This document shows, piece by piece, positions 36,611-46,243 of a stretch of DNA of 64,000 nucleotides. The notes beneath the pieces are model-generated. The model was given only the letters and a program-made list of their open reading frames with translations, was not told where the DNA came from and made no database searches. Location of the stretch: contig JAHLWZ010000793.1 of assembly GCA_020536535.1 (NCBI GenBank), positions 117,239 through 181,238 on the forward strand. Direction: 5' to 3'. Position 1 is the first letter of the stretch; each line of letters starts with the position of its first letter. Position numbers and translations under genes: made by a program. This DNA comes from Pelomyxa schiedti. Taxonomy: Eukaryota; Evosea; Pelobiontida; Pelomyxidae.

Positions 36611-38673
36611 TTATGCACAGGAACTAAGTAGTACTACAACTGCCGTGCCAATTGTTCCCAAAGCGGTGACAAGAATAAGAACCTACGAAAAACGGGAGGT
36701 TTGTGTGTATCTCGTAATAGGCTCGAATAGTACCAATTTGTCCACTTTTTTTGCTTTGGCTACAGCCACGTCATAGCGGATGCTCAGCTAAAGCAGCTTA
36801 GAGTTTTTTGATTCCGTTTGACTTACTTTTTTGATTTGCTTTTTCTTGTGCTTTCTATCTTCTTGGGGCTTTTCTGTTGCTTGTGACTGGGTACTATCTT
36901 CAGGTACAATAGGAAGTTCCTTCGCCATGGTCATACGTACGCCTTCTATATCATCTTCGTACTTGGCAACTTCAGTTGGCCCTTGCCCATCTATTTCTTT
37001 TTTTTTTTTTTTTGTTGTAGGGTCTCAGTCAGCTTTATTTTCTTCCACTGACCTTGGGCATCTGTGTAACTTGAGTCGGCGCCTGTTCCATCAGGTTGTG
37101 GGTGTTCCTTCTTTTTATTATCCTTAATGGAATGCTTCATCATAAGATTTTCAATAGATTTTAGCCACTGGTGAACCAGTATCATCTCAGCAAAAACTAA
37201 CAGGAGAAGAAAGAAGCACCAGTCACAAAGCCAGTCTGCTACTGTAACCTATTTGTAATCAGTTATGTCTTCTTTCCTGGGTAGGTTGGCTAACTTGTGC
37301 AGAATCGGGTAGCTTATCCCCAGTAGACATTGATATAAAAATTAGGCTCAGTACACCACCCGTTCCTATAGCGAGCCGTGCATCCAGCCTGAAAGGATCC
37401 AATACAATACCACCTATATGAAGTCAATAACTATCACCTAAAAAATCGATTCCCATACCAACTGTTACGCCGACAGTAATAATTATTGGGGGAAGAATCT
37501 TGCTAGTCATTAGACTGTGCATAGGGCTTGAAAAAAAGTACTTTAGCAATAAAGAACACCGACTTTCTTCTAATTTCAACTCCTAATTCCACATGTGAAT
37601 AATAACTCATGTCATCAGGGTATCCAAAACTTGTTGTATATGTGCTAGATGAATTACTATAACGAAGACTGGATATCTTTCTGTTAATTAGGAGATAGCA
37701 AGCGAAACAAGGGTACCTCAAATCCTGGGATATCCACAGTCCTAACGCATGTTATAAATAAAGAATTCTGTAGCTAAATACAAACCAATGATACCCAGAA
37801 GTCTCATCTGGGTGAATTATAACCACGCCTAATTTATTTATGATTTCATTCCATTGAACTCTCCTTCGTACTTTGATCGTATTTTATGTCTTCAAACTCC
37901 AGCATAAGAAGTTGGCTATCAAGGGGGTACTTCTTGAATTGGAAAGACATGGAAAACTGGACATGGTTTTAGTTGCCCAAAGTATCGGTATTTTTCAGAA
38001 ACTTGATCAGTAAAAAAGAATTGGTAATATAGCCAGCCAGGCTCTGGGTTGTCACAATAAGGGCCATAGTAGTCTACTAGTGCTGGGGCATTGATTTCAG
38101 GCTTGTAGTTTGTAGAATCGTATATATTTTCAAATTCAATGGTACTTCCCCTGCAAAAACTGCGTTAGTAGGAAATGAATTTATAGACGAAAGAATTATA
38201 CGTGTATATTAGTCCATCTACCATAGAGCAGCTTCTGAACTTGAGCCATGCATATCCCATAGCCCAAAAGGTATTAGAGAAGGGGTCGACATTTGATATC
38301 CCAGTTATGTAACTAGAGGAGGTAAAGAACGCCCCATTGAAAATGAAATGTAACTGTGCACATACATTCCAACCCAAACATGTATAGGTTCCACACTGAA
38401 AGAGGAATAAGAAGATGAAGTCCAAAGGGACGACCAAGAGACAGGTAAAGAGCAATTCCTCGTCTCCAAATACTCCAAATCGAAATTCACACACTGGAAT
38501 TCCACGTATTCCTCAGTTTCGTTGAGGCCCCCAGCTCCCCATTTGGCGCCTCCTCCCCAACCCCAAATATCTCCACCTCTCACTATTATGGGAGTTGGCA
38601 CAACATGCGACATGAGCCCAAGCACTACCACGCCCCAAAAAACCAGCGATACCCGCCGATTGTGGGTGGTCAT
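36611..38673 (-). CDS. pentameric ligand-gated ion channel-like protein (Cys-less), left-arm copy
   Basis: The mirror copy at 44114-46176 was used for splicing. N-terminal signal or hydrophobic start MTTHNRRVSLVFWGVVV, then a ligand-binding-like domain: HVWVGIYITGISNVDPFSNTF, then YQFFFTDQFSMSFQFKKYP and LDSQLLMLEFEDIKYDQS, covering the loop before the PxD-Q strand. Both canonical loop cysteines are absent, as in prokaryotic members. IRRKSVFFIAKILPP opens TM1, followed by TM2 RLAIGTGGVLSLIFISM, TM3 WLCDWCFFLLLLVFAEMIL, a Lys-rich cytoplasmic loop and TM4 VLILVTALGTIGTAVVVLL, stop at the end. This order matches the Cys-loop/Pro-loop receptor superfamily. Ten or so GT-AG introns are needed, including one of about 24 nt. 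Confidence 0.75.
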
Positions 38674-38721
38674 CTCCCCGTGCTTTTTTTTCAGTGAATT
38701 CCTTTTCCGCGAGTGAGGGAA
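38674..38721. promoter_or_regulatory. 48-bp bidirectional promoter between the channel and HAD genes (left arm)
   Basis: The divergent start codons are separated by 48 bp, the shortest intergenic region in the window. Transcription start sites must overlap it or lie inside coding sequence. The mirror is 44066-44113. Confidence 0.45.
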
Positions 38722-39435
38722 ATGGCAACAACCGCCAACGGAGTAATAACAGCCAAGAGGCCCGTTATTTTTCTCGACGTGGATGGAGTGATCGTGCTGT
38801 TTGGCCGGCGGAACGCCTTCCACGAGCCCAGCGTGGACTCCCTCATGGACGTGGCGGCCCGGGCCGGCGCAACCGTGGTTCTGACCTCCAACTGGAAGAG
38901 GTACCCCGAGGATCTGGCCAAGGTAGAGGGGGCCCTGGCCGCCTGCAACGAGCGGAGGCGCCGCGCCGGGCTCGGCCTCGTGGCCCCGGCCGCCGCTGCC
39001 GAGGGAGGCGGGGAGGGGCCCAGGGGGGGCCTTATACACTCGTGCACGCCCGAGGGGGCCTTTGATGGCGACGTGGCAGTGGCGAGGTGCAGGGGAATTC
39101 TGGAGTGGCTGAACACTGGTTTGTGTGTGTGGGTGGCGCGTTTGGGTTTTTGGCCATTGGTTTTTTTTGGTTTTTTTTGGTTCGCCATTAATTTGGCATG
39201 TAATAATAATGTTTAATGGAGAGAAGGCCCTGGGGTGGACAGCTCTTGGGTTGCAGTGGATGACATGGCATTATCTGAGGTTGCAGACTCTGTGGGGTTA
39301 AACCCTTCTCACTTTGTCAGAACCAACAGAGAGCGGGGCATAACTCCGTAAGTTTGCTTGAAATTACTATTTTGCACCACATTCATAAATATCAGGAAAG
39401 ATGCCGAAAGCATGTACACGAAACTTACTTCCTGA
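38722..39435 (+). CDS. HAD-superfamily hydrolase-like protein, left-arm copy
   Basis: Small haloacid dehalogenase-fold protein. The ATG at 38722 is followed by the catalytic motif I VIFLDVDGVIVL. Motif II is VVLTSNWKR. Later exons give SSWVAVDDMAL (motif IV acidic pair) and HFVRTNRERGITPKDAE, ending at 39435. This set resembles the HAD domain of RNA-repair-type proteins rather than larger phosphatases. A GC-rich first exon contrasts with AT-rich later exons. Two or three introns. The substrate cannot be inferred. Confidence 0.75.
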
Positions 39436-39660
39436 ACTCACCTGCACAGAACACCTTTTGAATAAATTTCCAACAGGACTCGAAAACGTTATAAATAACC
39501 CCTGTGCTTTCCTCCTTTGATTTCGCCACACCTGGCACCTCAGCATCAAATCAACTCAAATCAAACCAAATCGAAACGAACCGATTTTTTCGTTTCGCCC
39601 CGCCAACAGCCACACCATTTTCTTTTTTTCTCCCCCACTCTCGAGCCAGGCACTCTCGCA
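39436..39660. other. intergenic region between HAD and esterase genes (left arm)
   Basis: 225 bp of 3' flank and probable promoter for the esterase; no gene seen. Confidence 0.5.
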
Positions 39661-41125
39661 ATGTCGGACGCCAAAGCCCGAGCCGCAGCGGTGCTGGAGC
39701 AGGCCAAGCGAGACCGCGAGGAGGCCCTGAGGCGCAAGCAGCACCGGGAGCACCAGGAGAGGACGGAGAAGAGTGGGGCCGGGGGGACCACCAAGGGAGC
39801 GAGGCTGGGCAACAGGCTGTATATTACCCACGTGCCCCCGCTGCCCCCTGCCCCGCCCTCGGGCGACCCCCCTGTGTGTCTCCTTTGCCATTGTTTAGTT
39901 TGCTTGTTTGATGGATTGATTGTTTGTTGGCCTGGTTGATGGAGTTATGTATGCTTGTGTGCGGCAACGAAACTTCTACTCGTGGAATTAGTATGCGGGG
40001 GCAAATATATATATATTTTTTTGTTTGTTTGTTTTGGAAGCTCTGACCCACGTTTGAGGTTATGCCACTGTTGATATTCTTCCATGGCTCTGGAAACTTT
40101 GATTTGTGGGATTGGGTCCAAACAAAAACACAGTGGGTCAGTGGTAACATTTTGAATAATAATAATTTTATTATTTATCTCATGGTATTGCAGGTGGCCA
40201 CTGCTGATAAGTACCATTTTATACTATTATTTCCAGAAGCTCCAGGTGATGTTGTTGAGGGAAGAAGGTATGTTTTCGGCACGTAAGCAGTAATCCATTT
40301 GATCGAGATTCAGGCTTGAAGGAACCCAAAATATATGGAATGTAGATATTCCGACAGAAGACCTTTCATTTACACAAAAAGTGGTGCAGTTTTCCCCCGT
40401 GTAATTCCTTTGTTTTCACATACTCACAGATGGACGAAGTTATGTTTTCGTATCCTGTTGATCTCACCAAAGTCTTTGCCTGTGGTTTTAGGTATTCAAA
40501 AACAAATACAATAGTTTAATGTACGATCAGCACTGGAGCACTTTTTGTGACGAATGCCATTGTAAAGTTTTGTGATTGTTGGGTGGCAGGTGCCAATGTA
40601 ATGGGTGGAATGGTACAGTCTTCATATGCTATTGGAAAACCTTTTTTCTTATTTTCGCCAGGTTAAGCGGCGCGGTTCAATAATGCCACGAGAAGCCACA
40701 CAAACAATCCCATTCAAAATATTTGCAGCTCCAGAGGATATTATGCTTAGCTCTTGCGAACTAGCATCAAATGTGTTTCGAGATAGTGGCTGGCAAGTTC
40801 AGCTACAGATTTTACCCAGACAGGAGAAACACACTTGGCGTAACTTACCCAAAAACTCGCCCAAAGTAACATCAATACAGCAACTGGAATTGAAGAGGAG
40901 ATATGGACGTGGTTCCAGGAATCCACAGCACCACCACCACCACCAAGCACCCCAACAACCACAACAACAACCACCTCGCAATCCTCTACTACCACCACTG
41001 TAACTCCTTCAAAACCATCCACCCCAGCCCCAAAACCTGACCCAGAACCAGAACCAGAACACAAAGAATCCACCTCTGCAACGAGAAGACACCACCACCA
41101 TTCCAAGAAGACCACCAAGTCATAA
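39661..41125 (+). CDS. PHB-depolymerase/LpqC-type alpha/beta-hydrolase esterase, left-arm copy
   Basis: Esterase of the polyhydroxybutyrate depolymerase-like family. The ATG at 39661 opens a charged, helical leader (KARAAAVLEQAKRDREEAL) not usual in the family. The catalytic domain follows: PLLIFFHGSGNFDLWDW (oxyanion strand), HFILLFPEAPGD, NIWNVDIP, MDEVMFSYPVDLTKVFACGF. After a 39-nt intron comes STGALFVTNAI, giving the nucleophile elbow G-F-S-T-G. Then IPFKIFAAPED supplies the acidic residue. A 34-41-nt intron set ends with KHTWPTGIEEEIWTWF, the catalytic-His HxWP motif of this family. A Thr/Pro-rich tail ends at 41125. The family is mainly bacterial, so lateral origin is possible. Confidence 0.8.
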
Positions 41126-41206
41126 GTAAATCCTCATCCCCACTATACTGGACACCACCAACAGTATGTACCTATCCCTCACAGTTTTCCCACATTTCCA
41201 CCCAGC

Positions 41207-41580
41207 ATAAAAACAAAACAAAACCACCATTCCTGTTTACAAAATAGCCCCGTTCCAAACCATTCTTCACAATCTTTGTACTCGTAACACTGACTGCATA
41301 AGAAATTCCTCTGCAGTCAATCCCAAAATTCCCTAGCTTCGCGTTTATTTTTTCCCTTTCGAAAGATAGGGCCTTCGGCACACGATCAAAGCAATGTGGA
41401 GCCGAAATGCACCCCCGGGCGGCACGAGCGGGTACGCGAACCGAGGAGGAGGGACGGGGGCAGGGGGGGACGTAGTGTTCGAGGACACGGTGGCGCTGGG
41501 CGTGGGGGCAAGCAGCACGAGCGTGGGAGGGGGAGGCGGAGGCGGAGGGGGAGGGGGGATAAAGTACGCGGTGGTGGTCA
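41207..41580. other. 374-bp unique spacer of the palindrome
   Basis: The only part between the arms that is not mirrored. It begins right after CCCAGC of the left arm and ends at GGTGGTGGTCA before GCTGGG of the right arm. It contains the start of a + strand gene at 41394. The left half is AT-rich and the right half very GC-rich, which fits an intergenic region followed by a typical GC-rich first exon of this genome. Confidence 0.95.
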
Positions 41581-41621
41581 GCTGGGTGGAAATGTGGGAA
41601 AACTGTGAGGGATAGGTACAT
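41394..41621 (+). pseudogene. 5' fragment of an unrecognised gene, cut by the right palindrome arm
   Basis: ATG at 41394, then MWSRNAPPGGTSGYANRGGG, DVVFEDTVALGVG, a Gly run and IKYAVVVS. It resembles other first exons in this window (GC-rich, Gly/Ser/Thr low-complexity). After codon 62 the frame enters the right arm and reads antisense esterase 3' flank to a stop at 41621. The native continuation is missing, so the real gene appears truncated at 41580. I do not recognise the family. Confidence 0.55.
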
Positions 41622-41661
41622 ACTGTTGGTGGTGTCCAGTATAGTGGGGATGAGGATTTAC

Positions 41662-43126
41662 TTATGACTTGGTGGTCTTCTTGGAATGGTGGTGGTGTCT
41701 TCTCGTTGCAGAGGTGGATTCTTTGTGTTCTGGTTCTGGTTCTGGGTCAGGTTTTGGGGCTGGGGTGGATGGTTTTGAAGGAGTTACAGTGGTGGTAGTA
41801 GAGGATTGCGAGGTGGTTGTTGTTGTGGTTGTTGGGGTGCTTGGTGGTGGTGGTGGTGCTGTGGATTCCTGGAACCACGTCCATATCTCCTCTTCAATTC
41901 CAGTTGCTGTATTGATGTTACTTTGGGCGAGTTTTTGGGTAAGTTACGCCAAGTGTGTTTCTCCTGTCTGGGTAAAATCTGTAGCTGAACTTGCCAGCCA
42001 CTATCTCGAAACACATTTGATGCTAGTTCGCAAGAGCTAAGCATAATATCCTCTGGAGCTGCAAATATTTTGAATGGGATTGTTTGTGTGGCTTCTCGTG
42101 GCATTATTGAACCGCGCCGCTTAACCTGGCGAAAATAAGAAAAAAGGTTTTCCAATAGCATATGAAGACTGTACCATTCCACCCATTACATTGGCACCTG
42201 CCACCCAACAATCACAAAACTTTACAATGGCATTCGTCACAAAAAGTGCTCCAGTGCTGATCGTACATTAAACTATTGTATTTGTTTTTGAATACCTAAA
42301 ACCACAGGCAAAGACTTTGGTGAGATCAACAGGATACGAAAACATAACTTCGTCCATCTGTGAGTATGTGAAAACAAAGGAATTACACGGGGGAAAACTG
42401 CACCACTTTTTGTGTAAATGAAAGGTCTTCTGTCGGAATATCTACATTCCATATATTTTGGGTTCCTTCAAGCCTGAATCTCGATCAAATGGATTACTGC
42501 TTACGTGCCGAAAACATACCTTCTTCCCTCAACAACATCACCTGGAGCTTCTGGAAATAATAGTATAAAATGGTACTTATCAGCAGTGGCCACCTGCAAT
42601 ACCATGAGATAAATAATAAAATTATTATTATTCAAAATGTTACCACTGACCCACTGTGTTTTTGTTTGGACCCAATCCCACAAATCAAAGTTTCCAGAGC
42701 CATGGAAGAATATCAACAGTGGCATAACCTCAAACGTGGGTCAGAGCTTCCAAAACAAACAAACAAAAAAATATATATATATTTGCCCCCGCATACTAAT
42801 TCCACGAGTAGAAGTTTCGTTGCCGCACACAAGCATACATAACTCCATCAACCAGGCCAACAAACAATCAATCCATCAAACAAGCAAACTAAACAATGGC
42901 AAAGGAGACACACAGGGGGGTCGCCCGAGGGCGGGGCAGGGGGCAGCGGGGGCACGTGGGTAATATACAGCCTGTTGCCCAGCCTCGCTCCCTTGGTGGT
43001 CCCCCCGGCCCCACTCTTCTCCGTCCTCTCCTGGTGCTCCCGGTGCTGCTTGCGCCTCAGGGCCTCCTCGCGGTCTCGCTTGGCCTGCTCCAGCACCGCT
43101 GCGGCTCGGGCTTTGGCGTCCGACAT
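41662..43126 (-). CDS. PHB-depolymerase/LpqC-type esterase, right-arm copy
   Basis: Mirror image of the gene at 39661-41125 with identical predicted exons (GFSTG nucleophile, HTWP His). The two copies are tail to tail across the spacer, 536 bp apart between stop codons. Confidence 0.8.
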
Positions 43127-43351
43127 TGCGAGAGTGCCTGGCTCGAGAGTGGGGGAGAAAAAAAGAAAATGGTGTGGCTGTTGGCGGGGCGAAACGAAAA
43201 AATCGGTTCGTTTCGATTTGGTTTGATTTGAGTTGATTTGATGCTGAGGTGCCAGGTGTGGCGAAATCAAAGGAGGAAAGCACAGGGGTTATTTATAACG
43301 TTTTCGAGTCCTGTTGGAAATTTATTCAAAAGGTGTTCTGTGCAGGTGAGT

Positions 43352-44065
43352 TCAGGAAGTAAGTTTCGTGTACATGCTTTCGGCATCTTTCCTGATATTT
43401 ATGAATGTGGTGCAAAATAGTAATTTCAAGCAAACTTACGGAGTTATGCCCCGCTCTCTGTTGGTTCTGACAAAGTGAGAAGGGTTTAACCCCACAGAGT
43501 CTGCAACCTCAGATAATGCCATGTCATCCACTGCAACCCAAGAGCTGTCCACCCCAGGGCCTTCTCTCCATTAAACATTATTATTACATGCCAAATTAAT
43601 GGCGAACCAAAAAAAACCAAAAAAAACCAATGGCCAAAAACCCAAACGCGCCACCCACACACACAAACCAGTGTTCAGCCACTCCAGAATTCCCCTGCAC
43701 CTCGCCACTGCCACGTCGCCATCAAAGGCCCCCTCGGGCGTGCACGAGTGTATAAGGCCCCCCCTGGGCCCCTCCCCGCCTCCCTCGGCAGCGGCGGCCG
43801 GGGCCACGAGGCCGAGCCCGGCGCGGCGCCTCCGCTCGTTGCAGGCGGCCAGGGCCCCCTCTACCTTGGCCAGATCCTCGGGGTACCTCTTCCAGTTGGA
43901 GGTCAGAACCACGGTTGCGCCGGCCCGGGCCGCCACGTCCATGAGGGAGTCCACGCTGGGCTCGTGGAAGGCGTTCCGCCGGCCAAACAGCACGATCACT
44001 CCATCCACGTCGAGAAAAATAACGGGCCTCTTGGCTGTTATTACTCCGTTGGCGGTTGTTGCCAT
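43352..44065 (-). CDS. HAD-superfamily hydrolase-like protein, right-arm copy
   Basis: Mirror image of the gene at 38722-39435, with the same FLDVDGV and VDD motifs. Confidence 0.75.
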
Positions 44066-44113
44066 TTCCCTCACTCGCGGAAAAGGAATTCACTGAAAAA
44101 AAAGCACGGGGAG

Positions 44114-46176
44114 ATGACCACCCACAATCGGCGGGTATCGCTGGTTTTTTGGGGCGTGGTAGTGCTTGGGCTCATGTCGCATGTTGTGCCAACTCCCATA
44201 ATAGTGAGAGGTGGAGATATTTGGGGTTGGGGAGGAGGCGCCAAATGGGGAGCTGGGGGCCTCAACGAAACTGAGGAATACGTGGAATTCCAGTGTGTGA
44301 ATTTCGATTTGGAGTATTTGGAGACGAGGAATTGCTCTTTACCTGTCTCTTGGTCGTCCCTTTGGACTTCATCTTCTTATTCCTCTTTCAGTGTGGAACC
44401 TATACATGTTTGGGTTGGAATGTATGTGCACAGTTACATTTCATTTTCAATGGGGCGTTCTTTACCTCCTCTAGTTACATAACTGGGATATCAAATGTCG
44501 ACCCCTTCTCTAATACCTTTTGGGCTATGGGATATGCATGGCTCAAGTTCAGAAGCTGCTCTATGGTAGATGGACTAATATACACGTATAATTCTTTCGT
44601 CTATAAATTCATTTCCTACTAACGCAGTTTTTGCAGGGGAAGTACCATTGAATTTGAAAATATATACGATTCTACAAACTACAAGCCTGAAATCAATGCC
44701 CCAGCACTAGTAGACTACTATGGCCCTTATTGTGACAACCCAGAGCCTGGCTGGCTATATTACCAATTCTTTTTTACTGATCAAGTTTCTGAAAAATACC
44801 GATACTTTGGGCAACTAAAACCATGTCCAGTTTTCCATGTCTTTCCAATTCAAGAAGTACCCCCTTGATAGCCAACTTCTTATGCTGGAGTTTGAAGACA
44901 TAAAATACGATCAAAGTACGAAGGAGAGTTCAATGGAATGAAATCATAAATAAATTAGGCGTGGTTATAATTCACCCAGATGAGACTTCTGGGTATCATT
45001 GGTTTGTATTTAGCTACAGAATTCTTTATTTATAACATGCGTTAGGACTGTGGATATCCCAGGATTTGAGGTACCCTTGTTTCGCTTGCTATCTCCTAAT
45101 TAACAGAAAGATATCCAGTCTTCGTTATAGTAATTCATCTAGCACATATACAACAAGTTTTGGATACCCTGATGACATGAGTTATTATTCACATGTGGAA
45201 TTAGGAGTTGAAATTAGAAGAAAGTCGGTGTTCTTTATTGCTAAAGTACTTTTTTTCAAGCCCTATGCACAGTCTAATGACTAGCAAGATTCTTCCCCCA
45301 ATAATTATTACTGTCGGCGTAACAGTTGGTATGGGAATCGATTTTTTAGGTGATAGTTATTGACTTCATATAGGTGGTATTGTATTGGATCCTTTCAGGC
45401 TGGATGCACGGCTCGCTATAGGAACGGGTGGTGTACTGAGCCTAATTTTTATATCAATGTCTACTGGGGATAAGCTACCCGATTCTGCACAAGTTAGCCA
45501 ACCTACCCAGGAAAGAAGACATAACTGATTACAAATAGGTTACAGTAGCAGACTGGCTTTGTGACTGGTGCTTCTTTCTTCTCCTGTTAGTTTTTGCTGA
45601 GATGATACTGGTTCACCAGTGGCTAAAATCTATTGAAAATCTTATGATGAAGCATTCCATTAAGGATAATAAAAAGAAGGAACACCCACAACCTGATGGA
45701 ACAGGCGCCGACTCAAGTTACACAGATGCCCAAGGTCAGTGGAAGAAAATAAAGCTGACTGAGACCCTACAACAAAAAAAAAAAAAAAAGAAATAGATGG
45801 GCAAGGGCCAACTGAAGTTGCCAAGTACGAAGATGATATAGAAGGCGTACGTATGACCATGGCGAAGGAACTTCCTATTGTACCTGAAGATAGTACCCAG
45901 TCACAAGCAACAGAAAAGCCCCAAGAAGATAGAAAGCACAAGAAAAAGCAAATCAAAAAAGTAAGTCAAACGGAATCAAAAAACTCTAAGCTGCTTTAGC
46001 TGAGCATCCGCTATGACGTGGCTGTAGCCAAAGCAAAAAAAGTGGACAAATTGGTACTATTCGAGCCTATTACGAGATACACACAAACCTCCCGTTTTTC
46101 GTAGGTTCTTATTCTTGTCACCGCTTTGGGAACAATTGGCACGGCAGTTGTAGTACTACTTAGTTCCTGTGCATAA
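44114..46176 (+). CDS. pentameric ligand-gated ion channel-like protein (Cys-less), right-arm copy
   Basis: Mirror image of 36611-38673 and the copy used for splicing. Predicted introns include 44422-44474 (donor GTATGT, joins VWVG to IYITG), 44586-44636, 44785-44830 (joins FFFTDQ to FSMSFQ), 44916-44958 and 45002-45045. A later intron with a 16-A run at 45774-45789 joins TDAQ to DGQGP; if it were read through, the A run would look like a frameshift. TM1 starts at about 45230 and the TM4 stop is at 46174-46176. Confidence 0.75.
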
Positions 46177-46243
46177 ACTTGTTTCATGTAGGTAAAGAAA
46201 AAATGTACAAATGGATGTATTTGTTTTTAAAAAAGAAACAATT

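Larger units (their letters stand above)
18787..41206. repeat. left arm of giant inverted repeat (palindrome)
   Basis: Every position x here pairs with 82787-x on the opposite strand. I compared the ends at 18787-18850 and 41081-41206, and all recognised genes in between; gene boundaries and predicted proteins match without differences. The inner edge is sharp: CCCAGC at 41201-41206 mirrors GCTGGG at 41581-41586, and the sequences diverge immediately inside. The outer edge cannot be seen because the mirror arm is cut at 64000, so 22,420 bp is a minimum arm length. Confidence 0.97.

Noticed and set aside
41172-41621. Minus-strand open frame of about 150 codons across the spacer
   Set aside because: It is the shadow of the GC-rich first exon at 41394 and enters both arms symmetrically; it has no family resemblance.
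44785-44830. Possible frameshift just before the KKYPLDSQ block of the channel
   Set aside because: A 46-nt GT-AG intron there restores the frame and yields the expected family sequence.
45774-45789. A 16-A run in the channel gene that looks like a frameshift or slippage site
   Set aside because: A 62-nt-scale intron starting GTCAGT and ending AAATAG removes the run and keeps the frame, so slippage is not needed.
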